Source: Papio anubis
Taxonomy: Eukaryota; Chordata; Mammalia; Primates; Cercopithecidae
DNA length: 64,000 nucleotides
Assembly (NCBI RefSeq): GCF_008728515.1
Contig: NC_044977.1
Location: forward strand, 168,439,139-168,503,138
Direction: 5' to 3'
Shown here: piece by piece, positions 35,271-46,315 of the stretch
How positions within the stretch are numbered: position 1 is the first letter of the stretch
Layout of the letters: the number at the start of each line of letters is the position of its first letter
Position numbers and translations under genes: made by a program
Notes under the pieces: generated by a model
The model's input: only the letters and a program-made list of their open reading frames with translations
What the model was told of the DNA's origin: nothing
The model's database searches: none

Positions 35271-35643
35271 GGTGTCTTAATCAGTATGGGCTGCTACAAC
35301 AAAATACTATGAACTAGGTGGCTAAACAACAAACATTTATTTCTCACAGTTCTGGAGGCTGTGAAGACCAGAATCTAGGTACCAGCAGATTCAATGAATG
35401 GGGTGGGGCCTCTTCCTGGTCTGCAGATGGCTATCTTCTTGCCGCATCTTCACATGAGAAAGAGAGGGTCCTCATCTCTTCCTCATCTTATAAAAGCACT
35501 AATCCCATTATGAGGGCTCTACCCTTATAACCTCATCTAACCCAAATCACTTCTCAAAGGCATCACCTTAAATACTATCCCATTAAGGGTTAGGGCTTCA
35601 CAATATGAATTTGCGGGAGATATAAACATTCAATCCATAGCAA
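35271..35643 (-). mobile_element. MSTA/MSTB-type solo LTR, antisense
   Basis: The plus strand reads the reverse complement of an MST LTR: 'gtcttaatcagtatgggctg', 'tttatttctcacagttctgg', 'aagcactaatcccattatga', 'gggcttcacaatatgaattt', ending 'caatccatagca'. It is complete at both ends with no provirus interior. The 70-codon frame inside is LTR-derived. Confidence 0.9.
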
Positions 35644-35649
35644 GAAGAC

Positions 35650-36615
35650 ATCACTAGTTTTATCAGGCTCTAAAAAAGTAGAAATAAATACATTTTTAAT
35701 GTACTAGAATGTTTTAAATGATCTCCAGTGTGTCATCTACTTGTTCGAAACATAAATTACACTGGCAGTTTTTGGGTGTGTAATCTACAGAAGCTGATCT
35801 CAGCTTCCTAAGTGGCAATTTAAGCACTTGCTTGATTTTCAACTCACCGGCTTTATTTTATTCAATCTCTCACTTTAGAGTCCTTGTCAGAAAACTAAGA
35901 AGTACCATCCACCTTGAGTTCCAAGCTCTTGAAACATTCAAAATTACAGATCCTTTTCCAATATTAGTTTCTGCAATCTGGGATGTCAGTGTGACTCATG
36001 TTTATGGAGCTTAAATTACCTTTCAGAGATCTGGTTGTTCAAATCGCCAAATAATATCAAATAAAATATTAGTCTTGTGTGACTATGAAAAAAACATTTT
36101 TAAAACAGTAGAAAATACATACGTGTGATTATAAAGCTAACCATTTATAAGACTCCCATTGTCATAAAACATTTTGCAGTTTGACGATTCAAGTTCATAA
36201 TCACTTTCATTACTTTAATACTGTTCTAAGGTTAAATATGTTAGCTACTATAGAAACCTCCTTACCTACTGCCAAAAAATAATCTCTAGGCAAGTTATTA
36301 TGAGACATGCAGATTTATTTGAAAACAGTAAGGTACCATGCAAATACAATGAAACATAGTAAGTTACCTTCAATTTCTCAAAGATTTTCTATTTTCCAAA
36401 GCTCCTCACAAATTTGGAATATTAATAGCATTAGCATCCCAATGGGTTTATACAACTTTTATTTGATAATTCCATTCATGTATGAATAAGATCTGTGACT
36501 TAAAATATATCATCACTCTCAAAATATATAGTTAGTGAAGAAACATGACAACATTATCTTATTTGTTCTTACTCCTACTTTTAAAACCTCAAAATCTTTA
36601 TAGACAGGTACTAAC
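35650..36615. other. Unassigned stretch, no gene seen
   Basis: AT-rich. Short frames at 35832-36489 show no known domain. Confidence 0.45.
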
Positions 36616-36618
36616 GTA

Positions 36619-36656
36619 GTAGCTGAAGAACTCATAAGTAGCTGAAGAACTCATAA
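36619..36656. repeat. Perfect 19-bp tandem duplication
   Basis: gtagctgaagaactcataa is repeated exactly at 36619-36637 and 36638-36656. Confidence 0.95.
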
Positions 36657-36659
36657 GTA

Positions 36660-37340
36660 ATGAGTTTATGAAGTTGGAGATTACAAGAAAATAATGGATG
36701 CTGTATACTCAGCTACCTGCATACACTTGGCAATGAGAAATGCAACATTTTAATTAAATTTCAAAAAAAACCCCAAAACCCTAAGTTAGATGTGACTCAT
36801 CTAATCTTTGTTACTATAGATGAAACACTATGTTTTCTTGAATTGCAAACATTTTCATTATTGAACTTTCGATGCACCTGGTAAATAGCAAATCACAGCA
36901 GGGGGAGTAATTCTTTTGAAAATACTGTTGAAAATAAAAAGGAAATTTTAAAACAAGCTGCTTGTACCTCTTAATGGAAATTTAAAATCTTGTCAGGATC
37001 TGAGCTTTAATTATAAGCTGGCTGAAATATGAAAGTGTTCATGTAGACCTCAGGATAACTCTATAGTCATACAAATACGATGTTAGCACCAGACGTGTTT
37101 GATGTTATAAATCACACATTGTTAAGACAAGGGCTATAATACAGCACTATTGATTTACAATAACAGGACTCAAAGAGCGTCATTCAAGATGAACACTAAG
37201 ATCTCAGTGTTCTGCCCTCTCTAGAACTGGCAGGCTGAATTATATAAGTGCCACACAATTTTTATTTGATTTCACGTCTCAAATTCTGCATTCTGTTATA
37301 TTAAATACCTGAAATGGTTGGGTATGAATCAATCTATGAT
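36660..37340. other. Repeat-poor stretch, no gene seen
   Basis: No repeat that I can name in about 0.7 kb, only 2-2.6 kb downstream (in the proposed gene's direction) of the probable first exon. It could hold intronic regulatory DNA, but the sequence alone does not prove it. Confidence 0.4.
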
Positions 37341-37344
37341 ATTA

Positions 37345-37745
37345 CCATCACTGTATGAATTTTTCATGGAATTTAAGCTTAGAGAGGTATATTACTCTCA
37401 TTTTTCAAGTAGGGCTCAAAGAGGTTGTGTAGGGGTTAACAACTGACTTTGGAGTTCTGCAATCTTGGATTACAAAAACACTAACTCTGAGACTTTTCCC
37501 AATTTAACATCTATAAATCTCCTTTTCCTTGTCTACAGAATGGAGATGGTAACAACGCCACCTTCTTGGGATTGTTATGCATTTACTGTAGCTGTAGAGT
37601 TTCGTGTTCAGTGAATGGGAAACACATTTTAGGTATTATTAGTATTATTAAGTAACCCCAAAGATTCCTCAGTCACACTGTCGTAGAGCAAAAATAATTC
37701 AGAAGCCCTGATTTTTAGCTCAGGTCTCTTTCTCCTAACACAGAC
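37345..37745. mobile_element. Two MIRs, one apparently nested in the other
   Basis: Positions 37360-37425 ('tctcatttttcaagtagggc', 'tcaaagaggttgtg') look like the middle of an antisense MIR. Positions 37430-37650 are a sense MIR ('gactttggagttctgcaatc', 'ccttttccttgtctacagaa', 'tgggattgttatgcatttac'). Positions 37655-37745 ('cctcagtcacactgtcgtag', 'tttttagctcaggtctcttt') resume the antisense MIR. The sense copy seems to have inserted into the antisense one. Confidence 0.6.
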
Positions 37746-37749
37746 AACT

Positions 37750-38700
37750 TCCAGCACTTCATTTCCTTAAATCTGAGATAATACATTAACTCAAGATGTT
37801 TGCCCATTCTCCCAGTCTACATGTTAGCTCCATGAAGAGAGTGCTCAAGTTAATTTCTAAAAAACATCTGGAAAGAAATGTGAAGAAATTGCAGCAAACC
37901 CTGCACATGCTGTGTTGCATCAATCTACATAATTTGAAATGACCCATATTTGCCTTTCATGCTTAGAGACCAGAGTAGTGTGACTGAATTACCCAGCATA
38001 GGCCAACGAGTGGCACAACAACCCAGAAGGAGGGAGACCTTTCCAGTCGGTTTTAGAAAACATCGTGAACCAGAATTCAGTGGTCACCTGAAAGGCACAT
38101 TTAACAGACCAGCTAGCAAATAGACTCAGCAGAACACAGACGATTTCCCCATCACATTCCGGGAACACCGCAGGATTAGCATAGAACAGCGCCAGCTCTA
38201 GGGTCCTTAGTCACACCTACAGAATGTCAGATGTTCTTCTCCGTCAGTTCAAGGTTCCAGAATTGAAGACACTCCAATGCCCAGGAACCACGCATCACTC
38301 GTTTGAAATTACAGACCAGCTTGGGCTAAACCACCCATCAACACAATCTCCAGAAGCACATGAGGTGGACAAGCCTGACTGTAAGGAGGACTAATCTGGA
38401 ATTGGGCATTTCACACAGGGTGACACCATTTTGGAGGCTGCAGGTGTCCTGTGACCCAAATTCATACGCACAATAAAACGCCTCCCAAGATGCAAGAGGT
38501 CAAAAGGTACACAACCCTGTGCTTTCTTCCAATTTGGTCCTCCAGGTACCCAATGGAAGCGTAAAAGAGGCACTAGATGGCCAAGAAGACGATCAGATTC
38601 AGGAGCTCTGGCTTACACTCAGCCTCCCAACCCCACCCTAAATGTCAAAGTGATTTCCTTGGAGAGAGGCTTCATATAACTCAATAGCTTCTTATCCTGC
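37750..38700. other. Non-repetitive flank of the CpG island
   Basis: It becomes steadily less AT-rich toward the island. No repeat recognised. If the minus-strand exon is real this is the start of intron 1. Confidence 0.5.
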
Positions 38701-38743
38701 CCTCAAAACGCGTGCATCTCTCTCTCTCTTTTTTTAAGTATTT

Positions 38744-38776
<33 letters not shown>

Positions 38777-38815
38777 AAAAGAAGAAGAAAGGAAACGAAA
38801 AGGAAACAGGAAGCT
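38744..38815. repeat. A-rich/AAAAG simple repeat
   Basis: Runs of aaaag and aaaaaaaaaag units preceded by a short CT tract (38718-38729). The lysine/arginine-rich and F/S/L-rich frames here are translation artefacts of this tract. Confidence 0.9.
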
Positions 38816-38864
38816 GTCCCGCTGTGTTTCTTTATCCCAACAACTTCGCCAGGTTTCCCCCGAG

Positions 38865-39720
38865 GAGGGAGCACGCCTCGCATACACCCAATGGGAGACA
38901 GACAGCAGGACGTCCTTCCCGGGTGGCCCAGCCCTCGACTCTGGTCAGAACCAGGCTGACCTCGCCCCCCAGCCTCGGCCTCCCCTGCCCCTTGGTTCTC
39001 AGCAGTGAGCTGTGACCTGAGACCCTCAAGCTCCGCGCTCTTCACTCTGGCCCCGCAACCTCACATCTCCTCTCGGTGGCACCGAGAAGAGGCAGGGGGT
39101 GTGGACCGATGGTGCGGGATACCGGAGAGGTGGTCCAAGGTCTGGGCGGTGCGAATGTCCATTCCGTGCCCCCCATGTGAGCCCCAGCCCCTCGCGCCTG
39201 GTATCCCACAGAGGCGCAACCCTAGCTCTTTGCCCCCCGCCCCAACCAACTCCGCCACCTGAACCGAGACACCTCTTTTTGCGCTCAACTTACCGCGGCT
39301 GTGCTGAGCTTTCGGCGCCCCCAGGAGCTTTTCTCTCCTTCCTCCCACCGAGCTCTTCATTCTCCTGCTGGCGGCCGCCCGGCGCCCTGGCCCTGGCATC
39401 CGGGAGGAGCAGCCGCCGGGGCTGGCTGTCCCGGGAGACTCACGGCTGCCCTCCCGCAGCTTCAACGGCGGTGGTCGCCGCGAGCCCTGAGCCGCGGCCA
39501 AGGAGAACCGTCCCCGTTGCGCAGCGCGTGCTGTCCCTCCCGCACGGGCTGGAGGTGGCAGTCAGCGCTCCTCTGCCTCCGCCGCGCTCGCGGCGCTCCG
39601 CACAAGTCCCGAGCCCGCGTCAGCCCAGGTGCACCAGGCTGGGGAGAGGTGCGAGCCCACGCGGAGGGAGGGGCCCGCGGCCTGAGGGTGCCGGGAGAGA
39701 GGGAGACTGATGACAAGGAA
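38865..39720. promoter_or_regulatory. CpG island, probable promoter
   Basis: This is the only stretch of the window dense in CpG and in G+C, densest at 39090-39690 (e.g. gcggcggccgcccggcgcc around 39370). GC-box motifs such as gggcgg (near 39145) and ccgcccc (near 39237) are visible, and I see no TATA box next to the exon. CpG islands of this size normally mark the 5' ends of genes. The strand is suggested by the minus-strand exon and donor inside it. A divergent plus-strand transcript is possible, but I found no equally good donor for it. Confidence 0.85.
39294..39399 (-). CDS. Probable first coding exon of an unidentified gene (partial)
   Basis: On the minus strand a strong splice donor, GCG|GTAAGT, cuts between 39294 and 39293. 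The frame reaching it is open from an in-frame TGA at 39564-39562. The first ATG in it is at 39399-39397 (weak Kozak context, C at -3), and a second is at 39360-39358 (A at -3, better). From the first ATG the exon gives 35 codons plus one base (phase 1); from the second, 22 plus one. The peptide is small, basic and rich in R, A and G (ending ...KAQHSR), with no signal peptide or known domain. Upstream codons to about 39700 would be 5' UTR. A frame starting at 39501 uses TTG, not ATG, so it is not a believable eukaryotic start. I do not recognise the gene, and the exon may be wholly untranslated. Transcription would run toward position 1. Confidence 0.5.
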
Positions 39721-39759
39721 AAAAGAAACCTGGAGACTAGAGGCGAGGAACTAGCTTTA

Positions 39760-40210
39760 ATGGAGTGATTGGGTCGTGGGTGTTAAGGGGAAACACGGGG
39801 AGGCGAAATGCATCTAGAAACTAGAGATACTGGAAATGAGCTTGAGTGAGCTGCTTTTTGAGTGAGGCTCGAAAACGGGCTTTCCTTTTGTGCTTAGCTC
39901 CTTTATCCTCCCGGTTTGGGTGCAGTACCTGACAACAACTTCCCCCACACTCTCAACTCTCATATTTAACTATAAATAACGCTAACCTCAATAATCTTAG
40001 ACAGCAGATGCAACGAAATCTGGTGAAGCTACTGCAAGTATACAGGGGAGCCCCACATCCACAAATCCCACATGCCAATCCCTCTGGAGGGACGCATATC
40101 CTGCTGAGATTTCTGTCCCCTTACCTGTCTGTCTCCTCTCTCTCTCACAAGCACACGCGCACACACACTACAGCACCCTAGGGATGAAATACCTTTTGTT
40201 GCTCTGCTCT
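39760..40210. other. Upstream flank of the CpG island
   Basis: Non-repetitive transition back to AT-rich DNA, with a short CA-rich patch at 40150-40169. No gene seen. Confidence 0.45.
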
Positions 40211-40211
40211 A

Positions 40212-40378
40212 GGACCTAAAGTGGGTGTTTCTCAAACTTTACTTTGCACAGGAATAACCTTGGGATTTTATTACAGTTCTGATTGCGATCCAATAGGTCT
40301 GGAGTGGGGCCTGATATTCTGTATTTTTAATGGTGTGGCAGAGGCTGCTGATTCAAGAACCACATTTTGAGTTACAAA
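40212..40378 (+). mobile_element. MER5A DNA transposon relic
   Basis: It starts 'gggtgtttctcaaactttac', has 'ggtctggagtggggcctgat' at the centre and ends 'aagaaccacattttgagtta', the full MER5A layout (hAT, non-autonomous). Confidence 0.85.
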
Positions 40379-40379
40379 A

Positions 40380-40990
40380 CACAAATGAACAAAATAAACC
40401 TGCTTTCTAATGTCAGCTGAGCCATTATTTGTAAGATAATCTGAAATAACAAAACAAGCCCTGTTTTCATGGGGTTTCATGATGCTATGGAGGCCAAATA
40501 ACTTATGAACACAGTGCCAAAGGATAAAATACCCTACAGGCAAGCTTCTCATTATTGTTATTAATAATTGCTCCTGATAAAATCATTATGAATACTAATG
40601 CTGATAACAGGCTAGAAAGATTTTGGTAATTCACCGCTCTACATATTCTCAAGAGAAGCTCTGAAAAACAATCCACAGTGACCACTCCACAAACACACCC
40701 TCATTTAGAAAGAAAATGTAAGTAATATCCTCTAAGGGGCAGTCTGTTCCTCCCAGGAGGCCATCGTTGAATTTTCCAGACATGCAGCACTATTCAAGTG
40801 TGCTTTAACAAGTAGCCAAATCACTTAACCCACAGATAAACAAAAAGAGCAAATGCCAAGAACAAAAAAGTAAAGACAGAAATATAGTCAACACACCAAA
40901 AGATCTGTTGTGCTTTGAATTAGCATGACTGATAAGTTAGTTTGACCCTTTCTCTTTTTCCATGTTTTCATCTGGATGCAAACACCCATC
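40380..40990. other. Unassigned stretch, no gene seen
   Basis: No named repeat. Two antisense frames at 40271-40685 lack recognisable domains. Confidence 0.45.
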
Positions 40991-40994
40991 CTTC

Positions 40995-42010
40995 TATTTC
41001 AATTCAGTAAGTACTTACTAAGCCTAATTTACTATGGTAAAGGCCTTTCCTGGGAGTGAAAAAAACTGGACCTGCTCCTGCTTTGAAGGAGAAATTTGAC
41101 AACATACCAATAAGTGCCATATTAGGCAGACTATGGTGCTGGAAGAGAACACCAAACACATTAGCAAAGTTCAAAAGGCAGTGAAGTCTAGAGATACTTC
41201 ATTGAAGGGAGGTCATTTGACAGAGGACTTAAAATATGATATGATTTTGTCCAACAGAGGGGAGTAGTCTACCCTTCTACCCAGAGCATACAGTGCATGG
41301 AGGAAGGTAGAAGAAATGATTTGGAAGATGTTAAGTGGGGTTCTAATTGCTAGCCTGGGCAATTTGTATTTCACTCCAGAAATGCTGAGCAGGGGATGTC
41401 CATGACCAGGAATGTACCAAAAAGATTAATCTGATATAACAAGTTGATAAGATGATCTAGAACCAGAAAATAGCAGAGCTGTAGAAAGCATTCAGGAGGC
41501 CGTGGAAGCACTAGGTAAAAGATCATGAAGGTGAGAACAGTGATGGCAGCTGTGGAGAATGAAATACAAGGATGTTTAAAGAGAGACATTGCTGAGATGT
41601 AACTAACAACATGTAGCAATTATGTGAAGACACATTTATTGAAAATATCTCTAACTTTCTGTCCCTGGAGAACTAGAAAAATAATGACATTATTAGGAGT
41701 TGAGAACCCAAGAAGGGAACTTACAGTTGTTCAGTTTTATTTTAATGTTTGTTTAGGAAAGGTTGTGAGATAATGAGTTCTCTTTAGGCAGCTATAGTCA
41801 AAGGTCTGTGGGAGATGTTCAGGTGGAGATCCTTATACAGCTAGAAATTCAAGCTTTGCTCTAAGGAAATGGGTTCTGCATTAGAGGCTGTATTAGCTCT
41901 TGTGTTTTAGAGCTCTGGACATGTATATGGAGTTCAGCTGATTGGAGAATGTGAGGTTTATGAGATAGAATATAGAAAGCAACAAAGGTACTCAGGACAA
42001 AAGCTTAGAG
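40995..42010 (-). mobile_element. L2 element, about 1 kb, antisense
   Basis: It begins with the antisense L2 tail ('attcagtaagtacttactaa', 'gtgccatattaggcagacta'), then 'gcattcaggaggccgtggaa', 'gaacagtgatggcagctgtg', 'gttcagttttattttaatgt' and 'tcaggtggagatccttatac'. These follow the L2 3' UTR and ORF2 backwards for a kilobase, the longest L2 in the window. It is not coding. Confidence 0.7.
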
Positions 42011-42255
42011 CTATATGACTTCCCTGTTTCTCAGTATTCTCTTCTGTAAAATGTGAAAAATAGTACCCTCCACATAAAGTGATTATAAGGATGAAAAATA
42101 ACGTACTGATTTTTCATTGCCATTTATATTTTCTACACTAACCTGCTCAGTCTGAGAGGGCAAGGACCATGCGTACCCTCTGAACTGTTACAGCCCCAGC
42201 ACCTGACTGAGTGCTTGGCAGATAATAGGCTCTAAAAATGTTCCTGAATATTTTA
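42010..42255 (+). mobile_element. MIR fragment followed by L2 3' end
   Basis: 42010-42115: 'tgtttctcagtattctcttc', 'tgtaaaatgtgaaaaatagt' (sense MIR). 42140-42255: 'ctgagagggcaaggaccatg', 'cagccccagcacctgactga', 'aataggctctaaaaatgttc' (sense L2 tail). Confidence 0.7.
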
Positions 42256-42259
42256 ATAA

Positions 42260-43335
42260 TTAATGAGTAAGTTAATTATTAGATAAAAAGAAGAAGGGAC
42301 ACTAAAGCGCTACCAAAAAGATGGGTGAAGATAGATTCATGGGTTCTATTATTTCAATGTCATAGAAACTAAGGGAAAATTTTGCTCTAGAGATGGTCAG
42401 GTGGGCACAGAGAGATTAAAGAGAAAACACGGATACACGTTGAGAAAATGTTTTTGTTGTGAAAAGGGACCTGGTTTAAGCGTTAATTGATTGCATTTGA
42501 GAAAATAGCTGCACTAAAGAGGCATCACAATTATGAGTGGCAAAGGAATTCAAGGAAAAATGTGAGATTATTCTTTAAAGAAATTTGACTATGAACTGAA
42601 GGTGAAAGAGAGAGAATGAGGGTAGATGGCTGATAGCAGACTTAAGAAAAGGCTGTTCCTCTTTAGTAAAGGGAAAGTCCAAACATATTTTGCTGATTGG
42701 GTTAAGGGGCCAAAAGTGAGGGAAAGAAGTTCCAGGTGAAAGAAGGGGAGAATTGACTGAGTAATATCTGAAAAGAAAAACAGAGCTAGTGAACCAAGAG
42801 TGTAAGTAATCAATCTTAGCAAAGAAAAGGGTCACCTGTTTTTTAGAAACAAGAACAAAGGAATAGAAATGAGAGATACTGAGATCCTAAAGTGGGTTGA
42901 AAGTAAGTGGAAAATGATATATTGTTTCAGGAAAACAGAGATGAGGACTTCTATTGCTATCTGTTGGTCAACAAGAAATAGCATTGTAAGCTTAAAAAAA
43001 TGTGGGGAGTATTTGGAACAAGTTCTAAGAGATACTATAGTGAATCAACAAAAGGCAAAGAACAATCACTAAGTCACATGGGAACCTGCTTCAGGGGCAA
43101 AAATATACATTTATTATAAAAAAGACTATCAGCATTGTGTTACTCTCCCAGTAATACGGAAGACGTAAATACAGAAATAAAATATACAGCATGGTCTACC
43201 TAGAATTAGTAAGCAACAAGGTAGAAATTATGGGGCCATGAAGCAAGTGAGAGATTACATAATGTAGAAACTGAAAGTATGAAGTCTTGAAATGTTTAAA
43301 CCTGGAGTTGAGTGGAAATTGTACATGCTTTATAA
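42260..43335. other. Unassigned stretch, no gene seen
   Basis: Purine-rich on the plus strand, with opposite-strand frames (42575-42835) that read as hydrophobic artefacts. No named repeat or exon. Confidence 0.4.
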
Positions 43336-43344
43336 TCAGAGAGA

Positions 43345-43532
43345 TCGGAGCTTATCAGAAGGCATCAGAATCGCCCGAGGGACTGTGAAAATACAGATTT
43401 CTGGGCCCTACCTCTAGGATTACCGATATATGAGATATGGGTTGGAACTCTAGAAGTTGTGTTTCTCACAATTCCTAGTGATGTTGCTGCTGCAGCTGGC
43501 CAGGAAACCACACTTTGAGAACCAGCGTTGTA
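43345..43532 (+). mobile_element. MER5A DNA transposon relic
   Basis: 'ggcatcagaatcgcccgagg', 'acagatttctgggccctacc', 'aaaccacactttgagaacca' are the MER5A landmarks. Confidence 0.88.
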
Positions 43533-43730
43533 AAGCATTCAGCATATTGCTGGTACATAGCAAGTACTAAATGCATGGTGGCTAGTAGTGAGGTCTGGTA
43601 GTTAGCTCATGTTAGGAGAGCTGAAGATAAAGTTCAAGTTCAAAAATATATAGATGAAGTTTGAAGATGAGTAATGGACAAGGAACATTAGAAGAGGCTG
43701 AGAATTTGAAGGTCATTAAAATGAAGATTG

Positions 43731-45080
43731 TAATACCACACATCTACAGCCATCTGATCTTTGACAAACCTGAGAGAAACAAGAAATGGGGAAAGGATTC
43801 CCTATTTAATAAATGGTGCTGGGAAAATTGGCTAGCCATAAGTAGAAAGCTGAAACTGGATCCTTTCCTTACTCCTTATACAAAAATTAATTCAAGATGG
43901 ATTAGAGAATTAAATGTTAGACCTAATACCATAAAAACCCTAGAAGAAAACCTAGGCAATACCATTCAGGACATAGGCATGGGCAAGGACTTCATGTCTA
44001 AAACACCAAAAGCAATGGCAACAAAAGCCAAAATTGACAAATGGGATCTAATTAAACTAAAGAGCTTCTGCACAGCAAAAGAAACTACCATCAGAGTGAA
44101 CCATCAGACAACCTACAGAATGGGAGAAGATTTTTGCAATCTACTCATCTGACAAAGGACTAATATCCAGAACCTACAAAGAACTCAAACAAATTTACAA
44201 GAAAAAAATAACCCCATCCAAAAGTGGGCAAAGGATATGAACAGACACTTCTCAAAAGAAGACATTCATACAGCCAACGGACACATGAAAAAATGCTCAT
44301 CATCACTGGCCATCAGAGAAATGCAACTCAAAACCACAATGAGATACCATCTCACACCAGTTAGAATGGCAATCATTAAAAAGTCAGGAAATAACAGGTG
44401 CTGGAGAGGATGTGGAGAAATAGGAACACTTTTACACTGTTGGTGGGATTGTAAACTAGTTCAACCATTATGGAAAACAGTATGGCGATTCCTCAAGGAT
44501 CTAGAACTAGAAGTACCATATGACCCAGCCATCCCATTACTGGGTATATACCCAAAGGATTATACATTATGCTGCTATAAAGACACATGCACACGTATGT
44601 TTATTGCGGCACTATTCACAATAGCAAAGACTTGGAATCAACCCAAATGTCCATCCATGACAGACTGGATTAAGAAAATGTGGCACATATACACCACGGA
44701 ATACTATGCAGCCATAAAAAAGGATGAGTTTGTGTCCTTTGTAGGGACATGGATGCAGCTGGAAACCATCATTCTCAGCAAACTATCACAAGAACAGAAA
44801 ACCAAACACCGCATGTTCTCACTCATAGGTGGGAACTGAACAATGAGATCACTTGGACTCGGGAAGGGGAACATCATACACCGGGGCCTATCATGGGGAG
44901 GGGGGAGGGGGGAGGGATTGCATTGGGAGTTATACCTGATGTAAATGACGAGTTGATGGGTGCTGATGAGTTGATGGGCACAGCACGCCAACATGGCACA
45001 AGTATACATATGTAAGAAACCTGCACGTTATGCACATGCACCCTAGAACTTAAAGTATAATAATAATAATAAAAAAAACA
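43731..45080 (+). mobile_element. 5'-truncated LINE-1 (L1PA-type) with broken ORF2 end
   Basis: It enters L1 within ORF2 ('ataccacacatctacagcca') and runs to the 3' end and an AATAAT/A-rich tail (about 1.35 kb). The reverse transcriptase is gone, and only the ORF2 C-terminal part remains. One frame runs to a TGA at 44150-44152. A length change near 44100 relative to the L1 consensus shifts the frame, and the normal frame resumes at 44237-44839, including the Cys-rich motif (CWRGCGEIGTLLHCWWDC) and the usual terminus LIGGN. The 3' UTR carries a G-rich tract at 44895-44917. No clear target duplication was found. It is dead as an autonomous element. Confidence 0.95.
44895..44917 (+). other. Potential G-quadruplex in the L1 3' UTR
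   Basis: Four G-runs (4, 6, 6 and 3 G) each separated by a single A. This polypurine tract is a normal feature of primate L1 3' UTRs. Confidence 0.85.
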
Positions 45081-45230
45081 TTTCCCCAAAAAAAGTTTTA
45101 AAAATGAGGACAAGAAAAAACACTTCCTCACGTTAAAAACCATCTCAAGCCAACAACTAAAACTGTAATATCTAATGGAGAGCACTAGAGAAATGCCCCC
45201 ACTAAATCTACTCTCATTAAAAATAGTTGA

Positions 45231-45281
45231 CCCATTATCTCTTGAATTATCTAATTGCCCCATTATCTCTTGAATTATCTA
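45231..45281. repeat. Tandem duplication, 28-bp period
   Basis: The 23-bp string starting cccattatctcttgaatt is present at 45231-45253 and again, identically, at 45259-45281, with 'attg(c)' between. Confidence 0.95.
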
Positions 45282-45289
45282 TCATTGCT

Positions 45290-46030
45290 CTGAAAGATGT
45301 GGAGTTTTTCAGGAATAAAGACCTGAAATAGAAATGAGAGGTTTTAATGTTGGAGGGGAAAAGACATATATATTTTAATATATATATAAAATTATATTTG
45401 ATATGTTGATATTTAAGTATATGTACTTTCAAATTGTGTGATTGTCTACCTGGAAGCAAGATGTTCAAAATAAACCAATATTTGAGTTTCTAAGAAAAAA
45501 AAATGAAGATTGTATTTCATGTGAGGAAATTTACAGGAAAAAAATTCCATATCAGGAGGTTTTGGTGGGGAAGAGAATTCAAGAATTCAGAATCATGGAG
45601 ATCAATTTTATGTCTAGTCTAACATATTCCAAAAGGGAGACTTATAACAAAATCCTAAGCCAATAACAACAAAACAAAATCATAGCAGGAAAGTGTTGGT
45701 CAAGAGAGGAGCATTTGACATGTCAGCAGAGGGAGTCAACACCACTGCTGTAACATACAGCCAGTCTGTAGGCCTTGGAAGCCAGGAGAAGCAAGTGTCA
45801 AGTGCTGTTATGTAACTATCATTATCTGAGGTGAAGCTTTATAAATCTCAGTCTCTTGTGTGGAAAAAAAGAAATCCCTACTTTCAAACTTGGAAGAAAA
45901 TATCTCCTATAGAACATTGGTTAACTTGGTATTCATGTGGCTTCTTTAAGTAGAAACTTTCAATACAAACCAAGGCATGGTATCACAACATAATGAATGA
46001 AAAGCACATCTGGGAAGGGTTAAGAAGATG
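45290..46030. other. Unassigned stretch, no gene seen
   Basis: Includes an AT-dinucleotide-rich patch at 45365-45425. No named repeat. Confidence 0.45.
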
Positions 46031-46032
46031 TG

Positions 46033-46048
46033 CCCTAAATATTTAGGG
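46033..46048. repeat. Perfect 16-bp palindrome
   Basis: ccctaaatatttaggg reads identically on both strands. It lies 28 bp before a larger hairpin. Confidence 0.95.
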
Positions 46049-46076
46049 TTGATTCACTCCAGTGCCATATTATCTT

Positions 46077-46141
46077 CACTGAGTATGTGGAGGCCTATAA
46101 GTGGGCAGGGTTGAATCTTATAGGCCTCCATGTACTCAGTG
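46077..46141. repeat. 25-bp-arm hairpin (inverted repeat)
   Basis: The arms 46077-46101 and 46117-46141 pair at 23 of 25 positions (mismatch only at gtgg/ccat), with a 15-nt loop tgggcagggttgaat. The core is gtggaggcctataag / cttataggcctcca. The right arm runs into the start of an antisense MIR, so the left arm is probably an inverted copy of it. The size and pairing are those of a small pre-miRNA-like hairpin. Confidence 0.9.
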
Positions 46142-46315
46142 CCTGTGTTTCGTCAAATGCCACGGTAGGTGTTTTATTTGGCTACCTTTAATCCTAATTA
46201 GTTAACCCTTCTGAGATGAGAAATGGAGGCTCAGAGATATTGACTTCCCTGAGATCATATCTGATAAGCTCCAAGCTCTCTCATTATAAAGCATGTACAA
46301 TTTCCACTCAAACAC
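46125..46315 (-). mobile_element. MIR SINE
   Basis: 'tactcagtgcctgtgtttcg', 'acctttaatcctaattagtt', 'gatgagaaatggaggctcag', 'ttgacttccctgagatcata' are antisense MIR in order. Confidence 0.75.

Noticed and set aside
39061..39501. 146-codon minus-strand frame read straight through the CpG island
   Set aside because: Its apparent first codon is TTG, not ATG, and the frame runs through a strong splice donor at 39293. Only the part from the ATGs to the donor is plausible coding sequence.
39099..39710. 203-codon plus-strand frame across the CpG island
   Set aside because: G+C-rich DNA lacks stop codons, so long frames arise by chance. The R/P/S-rich peptide has no domain, and the plus strand has no donor as good as the minus-strand GTAAGT.
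43661..44839. 163- and 200-codon plus-strand frames
   Set aside because: They are the frameshifted C-terminal remains of LINE-1 ORF2, not a host gene.
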